A stretch of DNA of 64,000 nucleotides from JAHEZL01 sp046074525 (GCA_046074525.1 JBJTOK010000043.1:62001-126000), one strand, 5' to 3'; positions 53,751-63,344 are shown, counted from the stretch's first letter. Made by a program: numbers and translations. Notes: generated from the sequence alone by a model not told the origin.

Positions 53751-55085
53751 ATGTTTAAAAAGATATTGATCGCCAACCGCGGAGAAATCGCACTGCGCGT
53801 TATCCGCACCTGTAAAGAAATGGGTATCCAGACGGTGGCTGTTTATTCTACTGCCGATAAAGACAGTTTGCACGTCCGCTTCGCCGACGAAGCCGTTTGT
53901 ATCGGTCCGCCCGCCAGCAAAGAATCTTATTTATCCATGCCACGCATCATCGCAGCAGCCGAAATCACGAATGCTGACGCGATTCACCCAGGCTATGGCT
54001 TTCTCTCTGAAAACGCGCAGTTTTCAAGGATCTGCCAGGAAAACGGAATCAAATTCATTGGCGCTTCCCCTGAAATGATTGATGCCATGGGAAATAAATC
54101 CCAGGCGAAAGACACAATGAAAAAAGCCAAAGTTCCTGTAATTCCAGGATCTGATGGCGTGATCACCAGCGTGGAAGCGGCGAAAAAAGTTGCAAAGGAA
54201 ATCAAATACCCAGTGATTGTAAAAGCCTCTGCAGGTGGCGGCGGACGAGGAATGCGCGTGGTTTGGGAAGAAAGCAAACTGGAGGAAGCCATTGAAAGTG
54301 CAAAAAGGGAATCGGGTGCAGCCTTCGGTAACGATGCGCTTTACCTTGAAAAATATATTGAAGATCCACGCCACATCGAGATTCAGATTGTGGGCGACCA
54401 ATACGGAAAAGTGTGTCACCTTTCTGAAAGAGATTGTTCGGTACAGCGCCGTCACCAGAAACTGGTGGAAGAAACACCATCTCCTTTCATGACCAAGGAC
54501 CTGCGCAAAAAAATGGGGGAAGCGGCTATCAAAGCTGCTAAAGCCGTGAATTACGAAGGTGTTGGAACAGTGGAATTCCTGGTAGACAAATACCGCAATT
54601 TCTACTTCATGGAGATGAATACCCGTATCCAGGTAGAGCATACCATCACTGAAGAAGTAATTAACTTCGATTTGATCCGCGAGCAAATTAAGGTTGCTGC
54701 CGGCATCAAAATCTCAGGTAAAAACTACGAGCCGCAATTGCACGCAATACAATGCCGCATCAACGCTGAGGACCCGTACGCCGATTTCCGTCCGTCACCA
54801 GGCATGATTACCAATTTTCACTCTCCGGGCGGACATGGTATCCGTATCGATACTCACGCTTATGCGGGTTATACCATTCCTCCAAACTACGACTCCATGA
54901 TAGGCAAGCTGATTGCTGTAGCACAAACGCGTGAAGAAGCTATTGCCAAGATGAAGCGAGCCCTGGAAGAATTCGTAATTGAAGGCATCAAAACCACCAT
55001 TCCTTTCCATATTAAATTGATGGATAACAAAACTTTTGTGAATGGTGAGGTGACCACGAAGTTTATCGAAACTTTCGATTATTAA
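53751..55085 (+). CDS. accC: Biotin carboxylase subunit of acetyl-CoA carboxylase
   Basis: 444 residues. FKKILIANRGEIALRVIRTCKEMG at the start, ATP-grasp glycine loop KASAGGGGRGMRVV, catalytic RHIEIQIVGD and EMNTRIQVEHTITEEV are all present. It carboxylates biotin on AccB using ATP and bicarbonate. Pairing with accB confirms the role in malonyl-CoA formation, although some AccC proteins also serve other carboxylases. Confidence 0.97.
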   Translation: MFKKILIANRGEIALRVIRTCKEMGIQTVAVYSTADKDSLHVRFADEAVCIGPPASKESYLSMPRIIAAAEITNADAIHPGYGFLSENAQFSRICQENGIKFIGASPEMIDAMGNKSQAKDTMKKAKVPVIPGSDGVITSVEAAKKVAKEIKYPVIVKASAGGGGRGMRVVWEESKLEEAIESAKRESGAAFGNDALYLEKYIEDPRHIEIQIVGDQYGKVCHLSERDCSVQRRHQKLVEETPSPFMTKDLRKKMGEAAIKAAKAVNYEGVGTVEFLVDKYRNFYFMEMNTRIQVEHTITEEVINFDLIREQIKVAAGIKISGKNYEPQLHAIQCRINAEDPYADFRPSPGMITNFHSPGGHGIRIDTHAYAGYTIPPNYDSMIGKLIAVAQTREEAIAKMKRALEEFVIEGIKTTIPFHIKLMDNKTFVNGEVTTKFIETFDY

Positions 55086-55127
55086 TACCGAACCGCCTGC
55101 TAAAGGCCTGTCAGGAATAATATAATT

Positions 55128-56534
55128 ATGCTGTTTACCAGTTATGCTTTTTTAGTATTGGTAATACTTACCTTTCTATTGTATTATTTGCCTGCCACCA
55201 AGCGCTTTCAGGTTCAGATACTCATTATATCCAGTCTGATTTTTTATTCTTACGAGCAGCCGATACTGGTGCTATTGCTATTGTTTTCTGCGGGCATTAA
55301 TATTTTCACGAGCTACTACGTGGTGTACGGACAGGGGGGAAACAAGAAATCCGTTGCCCTTACCGGAGTGCTGGTCAACCTTTTCGTACTTGCCTTTTTT
55401 AAATACAGTCCGCTATTTGCTAATACCTTCTTCAACGCAACCGATTCAATAGGCCAATTTTTGCTTACCCTTCCCTTGCCAATTGGAATTTCGTTTTTCA
55501 CGTTTGAAGGAGTGAGTTTAGTAATTGATGTTTACAATCAAAAGTATTTCGACAGCAGGGATGTTATCCCTCCTTCCTTACAGAAACACGCACAAAGAAC
55601 CCTTCTTTTTATCTCCTTTTTCCCTCACCTGGTAGCAGGACCTATCGTTAAAGCACATGATTTTCTGCCACAAATCGGCAATAAAAAATTCAGCGACATC
55701 AACTGGGAAAGTGTTTTTAAAACGCTGGTGATTGGCTTTTTCCTGAAGATGGTGGTGGCCAATAACCTGAAGGATTTCACCTTTGGCATTTCCTATCCTA
55801 ATTTTACTTACCTGTCGAGTTTCACCTCGCTCTCCCTTCTCTTCGGCTATTCTATACAGATTTTCGCTGATTTTGCAGGTTATTCGTTAATGGCTATCGG
55901 ACTCGCCTCCATGTTTGGTTATGTATTGATGGACAATTTTAATTTCCCTTATATCGCCACTTCTTTCAAAAACTTCTGGAAGCGCTGGCATATCTCGCTG
56001 TCGACTTTCCTTATGGAATATCTGTATGTCCCGCTCGGAGGCAACAGGAAAGGAAAAATAAGAACCTATATCAACCTGATGATTACTATGTTTTTAGGTG
56101 GATTATGGCATGGTGCTGCCTGGAGTTATGCCGTATGGGGATCCTTTCATGGCGGAGCACTGGCCATAGAAAGAATGATTGGCAATAAAATAAAACTACC
56201 CCCTACCCTGATTGTTAAGATACTTAAAGGTTTGATGGTTTTCAGCTTTGTTACCATAGCGTGGCTGTTATTCCAGTTGCCTGAATTTGAACATGTGATC
56301 AAATTTTGCGAGAGTGTGATGCAAAACCGAGATATGCCTGATGACATTCTCGTGATAACTTATATTTTCCTGTATTCTTCACCGGTAATTATTTACCATC
56401 TTTTCTATCTGCTGAGAAAGAAAAGCTTTTTCATTAAATACAGGAATTTCGATTACCTGATTTACGGATTTCTGCTCTTCCTTATCATTACAAATAGTGG
56501 ATCATCGGGAGCATTTATTTATTTTCAATTTTAA
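55128..56534 (+). CDS. MBOAT family O-acyltransferase (AlgI/DltB-like)
   Basis: 468 residues with about ten hydrophobic segments. The MBOAT signature is in FWKRWHISLSTFLMEYLYVPLGGN and the active-site His in MFLGGLWHGAAWSYAVWG. The N-terminal MLFTSYAFLVLVILTFLLYYLP is typical of AlgI-type proteins. These enzymes move acyl groups, usually acetyl, across the membrane to polysaccharide or peptidoglycan. The acceptor is unknown. The next gene, 11 bp downstream, encodes an SGNH-like protein of the kind that finishes this transfer, so the two probably work together. Confidence 0.9.
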   Translation: MLFTSYAFLVLVILTFLLYYLPATKRFQVQILIISSLIFYSYEQPILVLLLLFSAGINIFTSYYVVYGQGGNKKSVALTGVLVNLFVLAFFKYSPLFANTFFNATDSIGQFLLTLPLPIGISFFTFEGVSLVIDVYNQKYFDSRDVIPPSLQKHAQRTLLFISFFPHLVAGPIVKAHDFLPQIGNKKFSDINWESVFKTLVIGFFLKMVVANNLKDFTFGISYPNFTYLSSFTSLSLLFGYSIQIFADFAGYSLMAIGLASMFGYVLMDNFNFPYIATSFKNFWKRWHISLSTFLMEYLYVPLGGNRKGKIRTYINLMITMFLGGLWHGAAWSYAVWGSFHGGALAIERMIGNKIKLPPTLIVKILKGLMVFSFVTIAWLLFQLPEFEHVIKFCESVMQNRDMPDDILVITYIFLYSSPVIIYHLFYLLRKKSFFIKYRNFDYLIYGFLLFLIITNSGSSGAFIYFQF

Positions 56535-56545
56535 CTGGAAGCGCT

Positions 56546-57421
56546 ATGATCAAAAAAACATTGCTTTTCATGTTAATACTACTAACGGGTTATTCGGTGA
56601 TGGTAACCATAGTGAATCCCCGCCTGGAATGCGCACAGCAGGTAGTACAAAAAAACATAATCAAGGCTGAAAAATTCCTCTATGATGAGGGCGACTCTCT
56701 GCAAAATGTGCTAACCGGTTCTTCACTGGTGGGTAGTTTCCCCATGGACAGTCTGCCTGGATTTTACAACATGTCCTTCGCAGGGAAATCCGGACTGGAT
56801 GGCTTAAAAATCATGCTCCGCAAAGAAAAAATGCCAAAAAGAATTTATCTCGAAATGAATACAGTTATGCAGGGTGAAGACGAAAAATTCACTTCAGACA
56901 TTACTTTTCCTGTCACCTACTATTCGCGAAAAATCCTGCCTTCACTCAGGGAATACAAGCATCCCATAGGTATTTTAGGCGGCGGTATCGCAGGAAAAAT
57001 CGCTCCTGAAGACGATCCAGCTAAAGAAAAAACAGCTTCGGCCAAGCCCGCTACTACTAAAAAGGAAGAGGATGGGACATCCGTGTTTGATATGTTGTTG
57101 AAACAGCGCATCAGCGACTACACCAATCTCCCTGATGCAGAAATTATTAATACTCGCTTCACTAATTTAAAAGCTTATGTTAGCGAACTGGAAGGCCGTG
57201 GCGTTGAGTTTGTTTTCTTTGAAATGCCGGTGGATACTAATCTGGTTAATTTACCAAGAGCAAGAATAACAAGAGAGCGGTTTTACAGTTTGTTTCCCCG
57301 CAATAGATACCATTACATTGACTCGCCCGATTGCTCCACTTTTTCCACCGGAGACGGCGTGCACTTAACCGAGGAAAGTCTCCTGAGGTATGTTCATTAT
57401 TTCAAATCACACCTGAAATAA
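56546..57421 (+). CDS. SGNH-hydrolase-like membrane-anchored protein, MBOAT partner
   Basis: 291 residues. A single N-terminal hydrophobic segment (about 4-22) puts the rest in the periplasm. The block I Ser appears in NVLTGSSLVGSFPMDSL (about residues 55-70), a middle EMNTVMQGEDE, and the block V Asp-x-x-His pair as TGDGVHLTEESL near the C-terminus, the arrangement seen in AlgJ/AlgX/DltD-like acyltransferases. A Lys/Ala/Thr-rich insert (about 155-180) looks unstructured. Together with the upstream MBOAT gene it should form an O-acylation pair. The acceptor polymer is not evident from context. Confidence 0.72.
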   Translation: MIKKTLLFMLILLTGYSVMVTIVNPRLECAQQVVQKNIIKAEKFLYDEGDSLQNVLTGSSLVGSFPMDSLPGFYNMSFAGKSGLDGLKIMLRKEKMPKRIYLEMNTVMQGEDEKFTSDITFPVTYYSRKILPSLREYKHPIGILGGGIAGKIAPEDDPAKEKTASAKPATTKKEEDGTSVFDMLLKQRISDYTNLPDAEIINTRFTNLKAYVSELEGRGVEFVFFEMPVDTNLVNLPRARITRERFYSLFPRNRYHYIDSPDCSTFSTGDGVHLTEESLLRYVHYFKSHLK

Positions 57422-57475
57422 GCAACTCCTTTTAAATCGTTTGGAAATTTTAAATATCCAAATCATTTAATTCTA

Positions 57476-57506
57476 TTGTTCATATACCCTTTTTTAGGTA
57501 TTTTTG
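57476..57506 (+). promoter_or_regulatory. Promoter of the suf operon
   Basis: TTG (57476-57478) then, 20 bases later, TATTTTTG (57499-57506), matching TAnnTTTG, 33 bases before the first ATG. No IscR- or SufR-type inverted repeat was seen around it. Confidence 0.6.
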
Positions 57507-57539
57507 CTTTGTTTAGAATTAATCTAAATAAAGAAAACT

Positions 57540-57866
57540 ATGATAAACGTAAGCGATAGTGCAAAAAACCAGGTGCAGAGACTTCTCTCCGATGGCAGCA
57601 ATGCACCGGGAAGTTTTATTCGTGTAGGGGTGAAAAGCGGAGGCTGTTCAGGTTTATCCTACGACTTAAAATTTGATACCGAACTCAAGCCGGAAGACAA
57701 AGTATTTGAAGACAATGGAGTGAAAATCGTAGTCGACAAGAAAAGTCTTTTATACCTCGCCGGTACCACCCTCGAATTTGAAGGCGGCCTCAACGGTAAA
57801 GGATTTAACTTTAACAACCCTAATGCTTCCCGCACCTGTGGCTGCGGAGAAAGCTTTGCAGTATAG
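57540..57866 (+). CDS. sufA: Iron-sulfur cluster assembly protein, HesB/IscA/SufA family
   Basis: 108 residues. The three ligand Cys are in VKSGGCSGLSYDL and SRTCGCGESF, the C-x(n)-C-G-C arrangement of A-type carriers. It accepts Fe-S clusters from the SufBCD scaffold and delivers them. It opens the suf operon, 3 bp before sufB. The SufA name is by context; IscA/ErpA-type sequences are hard to separate by eye. Confidence 0.9.
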   Translation: MINVSDSAKNQVQRLLSDGSNAPGSFIRVGVKSGGCSGLSYDLKFDTELKPEDKVFEDNGVKIVVDKKSLLYLAGTTLEFEGGLNGKGFNFNNPNASRTCGCGESFAV

Positions 57867-57869
57867 ATT

Positions 57870-59315
57870 ATGAGCGAAAGTGAAAAAGCGATAAAAGACG
57901 CTACCAGCGGTGAATATAAATACGGCTTTGTAACCGATGTTGAATCCGACAAGGCCCCGAAAGGATTAACCGAAGACACCATACGCCTTATTTCTTCTAA
58001 AAAGAATGAGCCTGAATGGTTGCTGGAGTTCCGCCTGAAAGCCTTTAAGCTCTGGAAAGAAATGCCTTTACCAACCTGGGCACACATTCATTATCCTGAA
58101 ATTGATTTCCAGGATATAGTTTACTATTCAGCCCCAAAACCTAAAAAGGTATTGAACAGTCTGGATGAAGTGGATCCTGAGGTGTTAAAGACTTTCAATA
58201 AGCTGGGTATTCCACTGGAAGAGCAAAAATTGTTATCTGGCGTGGCGGTAGATGTTGTAATGGACTCCGTTTCTGTGAAAACAACCTACAAGGAAAAACT
58301 GATGGAACTGGGAATTATCTTCGGTTCGTTCAGCGATGCCGTGCAACATCACCCTGAACTGGTGAAAAAATATTTAGGATCGGTGGTTCCTATGACCGAC
58401 AATTACTACGCGGCATTGAACAGCGCAGTGTTTACCGATGGTTCCTTCTGTTACATCCCGAAAGGCGTGCGTTGCCCGATGGAACTCTCCACCTATTTCC
58501 GCATCAACGAAGCCAATACCGGTCAGTTCGAAAGAACTCTGATCGTTGCTGAAGACAGCTCCTACGTGAGCTATCTTGAGGGCTGCACTGCTCCTCAGCG
58601 CGATGAAAACCAATTGCACGCTGCTGTTGTTGAACTGGTCGCTCTCGACAATGCGGAGATAAAATACTCCACCGTCCAAAACTGGTTCCCTGGTGATGCC
58701 AAAGGCCGCGGAGGGATTTATAACTTCGTGACCAAGCGCGGAATTTGTGCAGGTGTGAACTCTAAAATCTCCTGGACTCAGGTGGAGACTGGTTCGGCCA
58801 TTACGTGGAAATATCCATCTTGTATTTTAAAGGGCGACAATAGTGTTGGTGAATTCTACTCCGTAGCGGTAACCAATAATTTCCAGCAGGCCGATACCGG
58901 CACCAAGATGATACACATCGGGAAAAACACCAAGAGTACAATTATCTCCAAAGGTATTTCCGCCGGAAGAAGCAACAACTCTTACCGAGGATTGGTGAAA
59001 ATCAACAAGGGCGCAGAAAAAGCAAGAAATTTCTCGCAGTGTGATTCACTTCTTTTAGGTGATAAATGCGGTGCACATACTTACCCGTACATAGAGTGCA
59101 ACAACAAATCGGCGAAAATCGAGCACGAGGCAACAACCTCTAAAATCGGCGAAGACCAGTTGTTTTACTGCAACCAGCGCGGTATCAAAACCGAGAAAGC
59201 AATTAGTTTAATAGTGAATGGATTTTGTAAAAATGTAATGGATAATCTTCCGATGGAATTTGCAGTGGAAGCGAAAAAGCTGCTCGAAATTTCATTAGAA
59301 GGTTCTGTAGGATAA
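57870..59315 (+). CDS. sufB: Fe-S cluster assembly scaffold subunit SufB
   Basis: 481 residues. Family blocks are FITKRGICAG-like (NFVTKRGICAGVNSKISWTQVE), GSAITWKYPSCILKGDNSVGEF and GISAGRSNNSYRGLVKI, with a C-terminal GEDQLFYCNQRGIKTEKAISLIVNGF. SufB is the core scaffold with SufC and SufD. It is second in the sufABCDSE run. Confidence 0.97.
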   Translation: MSESEKAIKDATSGEYKYGFVTDVESDKAPKGLTEDTIRLISSKKNEPEWLLEFRLKAFKLWKEMPLPTWAHIHYPEIDFQDIVYYSAPKPKKVLNSLDEVDPEVLKTFNKLGIPLEEQKLLSGVAVDVVMDSVSVKTTYKEKLMELGIIFGSFSDAVQHHPELVKKYLGSVVPMTDNYYAALNSAVFTDGSFCYIPKGVRCPMELSTYFRINEANTGQFERTLIVAEDSSYVSYLEGCTAPQRDENQLHAAVVELVALDNAEIKYSTVQNWFPGDAKGRGGIYNFVTKRGICAGVNSKISWTQVETGSAITWKYPSCILKGDNSVGEFYSVAVTNNFQQADTGTKMIHIGKNTKSTIISKGISAGRSNNSYRGLVKINKGAEKARNFSQCDSLLLGDKCGAHTYPYIECNNKSAKIEHEATTSKIGEDQLFYCNQRGIKTEKAISLIVNGFCKNVMDNLPMEFAVEAKKLLEISLEGSVG

Positions 59316-59327
59316 TAAATAGAAGAT

Positions 59328-60077
59328 ATGTTAAAGATCAAAGGACTCAAGGCTTCCATCAATGGGAAGGCCATTTTAAAAGGATTAAACCTCGAAGTAA
59401 AAGCAGGCGAAATACATGCTATCATGGGACCTAACGGCTCCGGAAAAAGTACCCTCGCTTCTGTTCTGGCAGGAAGAGAAGATTACGAAGTAACCGGCGG
59501 ATCGGTGAGCTTTAAAGGCAAAGAACTGCTGGAACTCAGTCCGGAAGAACGCGCCGGAGAAGGCTTATTTCTCGCTTTTCAATACCCGGTGGAAATTCCA
59601 GGCGTTTCCAATATCAATTTTATTAAAACTGCGGTAAATGAAGTGCGTGAATACAACAAGCTCCCTGCTTTGGAAACCAAGGAATTCATGAAACTTCTTA
59701 AAGACAAACAGGCCTTGGTTGAACTCGACGGAAAACTTGCCAACCGCTCTGTGAACGAAGGCTTCAGCGGTGGTGAGAAAAAACGCAACGAAATTTTCCA
59801 GATGGCGATGCTCAATCCTTCCCTGGCTATTTTGGATGAAACGGATTCGGGACTCGATATCGACGCCCTCCGAATTGTATCCAACGGCGTCAACCAACTG
59901 AAAAATAAAAACAATGCTTTCGTAGTGATTACGCACTACCAAAGATTACTGGATTATATCGTTCCTGATTATGTTCATGTTTTGTACGATGGAAAAATCG
60001 TGAAAACCGGCGACAAAAAACTCGCCCTCGAACTGGAGAAAAAAGGATACGACTGGATCACTAAAGAATTAGCTTAA
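59328..60077 (+). CDS. sufC: Fe-S assembly ATPase SufC
   Basis: 249 residues. ABC-type ATPase: Walker A GPNGSGKSTLA, signature FSGGEKKRNEIFQM and Walker B LAILDETDSGLD, with the SufC-typical HYQRLLDYIVPDYVHVLYDG. It powers cluster formation on SufBD. Small 12-bp gap from sufB and 2-bp gap to sufD. Confidence 0.97.
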   Translation: MLKIKGLKASINGKAILKGLNLEVKAGEIHAIMGPNGSGKSTLASVLAGREDYEVTGGSVSFKGKELLELSPEERAGEGLFLAFQYPVEIPGVSNINFIKTAVNEVREYNKLPALETKEFMKLLKDKQALVELDGKLANRSVNEGFSGGEKKRNEIFQMAMLNPSLAILDETDSGLDIDALRIVSNGVNQLKNKNNAFVVITHYQRLLDYIVPDYVHVLYDGKIVKTGDKKLALELEKKGYDWITKELA

Positions 60078-60079
60078 GC

Positions 60080-61372
60080 ATGGCTTTCACACTCACAGAA
60101 AAAGAACGCTTCCTCATCAACTTTGAAGGTCAGGATTTTTCCCGCGAAGGAAAAAATTTCATCAAGGTACGCGAGCAGGCTCTGGAATACTTAAAAGAGG
60201 CGGAATTCCCTACCACCAAAGACGAATTATGGAAATATACTTCCGTAAATGCTTTGCTGAAAGAGGAATTCAAACCACAAACATCCATCAACAATCCGCA
60301 CGTAAACGCGCATAAAATACCTGAATTGGATGCCTATTTAATGGTATTCATCAATGGTTTTTTCGCCCCTGTGTTTTCTACCGTTTATGATGATGACCTC
60401 GGCGATTTCATCCTCATGAACATCAACGAAGCCAAAACAAAACACAGTCAGTTCATGGAACAGTTCTTCGGTGTTTTTGCCAAAGCCAAAGCCAGTGCTT
60501 TCAATGCCCTGAATGCAGCCTATTCGCAAGACGGCGTTTACCTCTATGTGCAACCGGGAAAAAAAGTAGATAAGCCTATTCATTTCCTCTTTCTCAACGA
60601 AGGCGCAAATGTGGCAGCACAGCCACGCAACCTCATCGTTGTTGGAAAAAATGCCGAAGCTGAAGTGCTCATTTCTTACGATACTATCGATACGCAAACC
60701 GCGCTGACGAACGTGATTTCAGAATATGTAGTGATGGATGGCGGACAACTGACTGTCAACAAACTGCAATACGAAAACGATTCTACTTACCACGTTTCAA
60801 CGGATTCGGTTTATCAGCATAAAAACAGTCTTTTCCACATTAATACCTTCCCGTTGTCAGGAAAAATGATCAGGAATAACCTGCATATCCAGCTGGACGG
60901 ACAAGGAGCGGAAGCGAAGCTGTTCGGCCTGAATTATGTGAACGGTCGCGAGCATTTCGACAACCACACTTATGTGGAACACATCAAAGCCAATTGCCTT
61001 TCCACCGAGCTCTACAAAAGCGTAGTGAACGACAACGGCGTAAGTGTTTTTAACGGAAAAATAAAGGTGCACCAGGACGCACAAAAAACCCTGGCTTACC
61101 AATCCAACTCCAACATCATTTGCGACGACGATGCCAAAGCTTACTCAAAACCTGAGCTGGAAATTTATGCCGACGACGTGAAATGCAGTCACGGCAGCAC
61201 CACCGGTCAGTTCGATGAAGAAGCGGTATTTTACCTGCGTGCCCGAGGCATCAAGGAATCAACGGCAAGAAAAATGCTGCTGAATGCCTTTGCCGGCGAA
61301 GTTCTCGACAAAGTGGAAAATGGCGTGGTACGTGAATTTATTGAAAAGAAGATTGAGAAGAAGTTGAATTAA
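60080..61372 (+). CDS. sufD: Fe-S cluster assembly protein SufD
   Basis: 430 residues. The C-terminal half has the SufB/D beta-helix signatures: IKVHQDAQKTLAYQSNSNIICDDDAKAYSKPELEIYADDVKCSHGSTTG and FYLRARGIKESTARKML, here read in parts. SufD lacks the ATPase and pairs with SufB and SufC. Its stop is immediately followed by the sufS TTG start. Confidence 0.95.
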   Translation: MAFTLTEKERFLINFEGQDFSREGKNFIKVREQALEYLKEAEFPTTKDELWKYTSVNALLKEEFKPQTSINNPHVNAHKIPELDAYLMVFINGFFAPVFSTVYDDDLGDFILMNINEAKTKHSQFMEQFFGVFAKAKASAFNALNAAYSQDGVYLYVQPGKKVDKPIHFLFLNEGANVAAQPRNLIVVGKNAEAEVLISYDTIDTQTALTNVISEYVVMDGGQLTVNKLQYENDSTYHVSTDSVYQHKNSLFHINTFPLSGKMIRNNLHIQLDGQGAEAKLFGLNYVNGREHFDNHTYVEHIKANCLSTELYKSVVNDNGVSVFNGKIKVHQDAQKTLAYQSNSNIICDDDAKAYSKPELEIYADDVKCSHGSTTGQFDEEAVFYLRARGIKESTARKMLLNAFAGEVLDKVENGVVREFIEKKIEKKLN

Positions 61373-62575
61373 TTGGCTTTGAAAAACGATGTCGGTGATA
61401 TAAGAAAAGATTTTCCTGTCCTTAACACACAAGTTAACGGAAAGCCTTTGATTTATTTTGATAACGGTGCTTCTGCACAAAAGCCGCAAGCGGTTATCGA
61501 TTCCATTTCAAATTATTATTCCAGCATGCATGCCAACATCCATCGTGGTGTGCATACGCTGAGCCAGCGTGCTACTCAGGCTTATGAAGATGCCCGTGAA
61601 GCAGTAAAAAAATACATCAACGCTGCCCACTCCGAAGAAATTATCATCACCCGAGGTACTACAGAATCCATCAATTTAGTGGCGCACTCCTTCGTAAAAA
61701 AAGGAGATGAAGTTTTAATTTCCGGGATGGAGCACCACTCCAATATTGTTCCTTGGCAACTGGCCGAAGTGAACCTCAAAGTGGTGAACGTAAAAGACAA
61801 TGGTGAACTCGACATGGACGACTTCAAAGCCAAATTGTCGAAAAACACCAACCTCGTCGCCATTACCCATGTTTCCAACACGCTTGGTACTATCAACCCG
61901 GTGAAAGAAATCATCTCTGCAGCTCATGCTCTTGGTGTAAAAGTATTGCTGGATGGCGCGCAGGCTGTACCACACATGAAGCCCGACATGCAGGAGCTCG
62001 ACTGTGATTTCTATGCTTTCTCTGCGCATAAAATGTATGGTCCAACTGGCATCGGCATTCTCTATGGGAAGAAAGATTTGCTCAACGCTATGCCGCCTTA
62101 CCAGGGCGGTGGCGATATGATCAAACACGTTACCTTTGAAAAGACAAGCTACAACGATTTACCGCATAAGTTTGAAGCAGGAACACCTGCCATTTCAGAA
62201 GGAATTGCGCTAGGTGCCGCTGTAGAATATCTCAATAAACTCGACTGGGGCTGGGCCATCAAACATGAAGAAGAATTATTGACCTACGCCACCGAAGAGA
62301 TCAAAAAAATTGAAGGAGTAAAAATCATCGGCGAAGCTAAACACAAGGCTGGTGTGCTTTCTTTCGTAGTAGAAGGCGCACACCACTACGACGTAGGTAC
62401 GCTGCTCGACCAGATGGGCATTGCCATCCGCACAGGTCATCACTGTACCGAACCACTGATGAATCGCTTTGGAATATCGGGAACCGCCCGTGCTTCCTTT
62501 GCTTTCTACAATACCAAAGAAGAAGTAAAAACATTTATTGAAGCGCTGAAACGCTCCCTAAAAATGCTGAGATGA
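61373..62575 (+). CDS. sufS: Cysteine desulfurase SufS
   Basis: 400 residues from a TTG start directly after the sufD stop (MALKNDVGDIRKDFPVLN). The PLP Lys lies in YAFSAHKMYGPTGIGILYG, and the sulfur-carrying Cys in AIRTGHHCTEPLMNRFG. It supplies sulfane sulfur from cysteine, receives acceleration from SufE, and serves SufBCD. The 4-bp overlap with sufE (ATGA) couples the two. Confidence 0.97.
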   Translation: MALKNDVGDIRKDFPVLNTQVNGKPLIYFDNGASAQKPQAVIDSISNYYSSMHANIHRGVHTLSQRATQAYEDAREAVKKYINAAHSEEIIITRGTTESINLVAHSFVKKGDEVLISGMEHHSNIVPWQLAEVNLKVVNVKDNGELDMDDFKAKLSKNTNLVAITHVSNTLGTINPVKEIISAAHALGVKVLLDGAQAVPHMKPDMQELDCDFYAFSAHKMYGPTGIGILYGKKDLLNAMPPYQGGGDMIKHVTFEKTSYNDLPHKFEAGTPAISEGIALGAAVEYLNKLDWGWAIKHEEELLTYATEEIKKIEGVKIIGEAKHKAGVLSFVVEGAHHYDVGTLLDQMGIAIRTGHHCTEPLMNRFGISGTARASFAFYNTKEEVKTFIEALKRSLKMLR

Positions 62576-62988
62576 GTATAGTTGATAACGAAAAGGAAAT
62601 CATTGAGGACTTCGATTTGTTCTCCGACTGGGAGGACAAATACGAATACATCATTTCTTTGGGTAAAGAATTGCCATTGATCGATGAGCAATATAAAAAC
62701 GAAGATCATCTGGTGCGCGGCTGTCAGTCAAGAGTATGGTTGCACGCCGAAAAACAAGGTGAAAATATTGTATTCACTGCCGACAGCGATGCCATTATCA
62801 CCAAAGGAATTATCGCTCTATTGGTGAAGGTTTTATCTAACCAACCGGCAAAAGAAGTAGCCAAAACCGATTTGGCTTTTATCGATAAAATCGGATTGAA
62901 AGAACACCTCTCTCCTAACCGCAGCAACGGTTTGGTGAGCATGATACAAAAAATGAAAACTTACGCAGCATCATTTAGCGCGAAATAG
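62572..62988 (+). CDS. sufE: Sulfur acceptor protein SufE
   Basis: 138 residues. The reactive Cys is in EDHLVRGCQSRVWLHAE; the N-terminal DWEDKYEYIISLGKELPLID is typical. It takes sulfur from SufS. Overlap with sufS by 4 bp and 2-bp gap to sufT. Confidence 0.96.
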   Translation: MSIVDNEKEIIEDFDLFSDWEDKYEYIISLGKELPLIDEQYKNEDHLVRGCQSRVWLHAEKQGENIVFTADSDAIITKGIIALLVKVLSNQPAKEVAKTDLAFIDKIGLKEHLSPNRSNGLVSMIQKMKTYAASFSAK

Positions 62989-62990
62989 AT

Positions 62991-63302
62991 ATGGAGAAGA
63001 AAGAGCTTGAAAATAAAATAGTCGCTGTCCTCAAAACGGTTTACGATCCGGAGATTCCGGTGGATATTTACGAGTTGGGGCTGATCTACGAAATCCGTAT
63101 TTCGGATGAGTTTGAAGTGAAAATCATCATGACTTTAACTTCTCCGAACTGTCCGGCGGCAGAGTCCTTACCAGCCGAAGTAGAACAAAAAGTAAAAGGC
63201 CTGGAAGAGGTAAAAGGTTTTGAATTGGAAATCACTTTCGAACCTACCTGGGACAAAAGCATGATGAGTGAAGAAGCGCAGATTGAATTGGGGATGATAT
63301 AA
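62991..63302 (+). CDS. sufT: SufT (MIP18/DUF59 family) Fe-S assembly protein
   Basis: 103 residues. The hallmark VYDPEIPVDIYELGLIYEI and the reactive Cys in SPNCPAAESLP are visible. DUF59 proteins help Fe-S maturation, and position 2 bp after sufE supports the SUF assignment. The last residues EAQIELGMI match the family end. Confidence 0.94.
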   Translation: MEKKELENKIVAVLKTVYDPEIPVDIYELGLIYEIRISDEFEVKIIMTLTSPNCPAAESLPAEVEQKVKGLEEVKGFELEITFEPTWDKSMMSEEAQIELGMI

Positions 63303-63311
63303 CCCCCTTTC

Positions 63312-63340
63312 CGTCATTGCGAGGAGGAAAGACGAAGCAA
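63312..63340 (+). repeat. Dispersed repeat B, copy 2
   Basis: A 29-bp unit beginning CGTCATTGCGAGGAGGAA, 28 of 29 identical to the minus-strand copy at 45923-45951. It ends 4 bases before the DUF2480 ATG, within the suf operon, so it may serve as the 5' leader or RBS region of that gene. Confidence 0.8.
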
Positions 63341-63344
63341 ACTT

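Noticed and set aside
57421..57540. A SufR/IscR-type operator before the suf operon
   Set aside because: No dyad symmetry was visible around the promoter elements.
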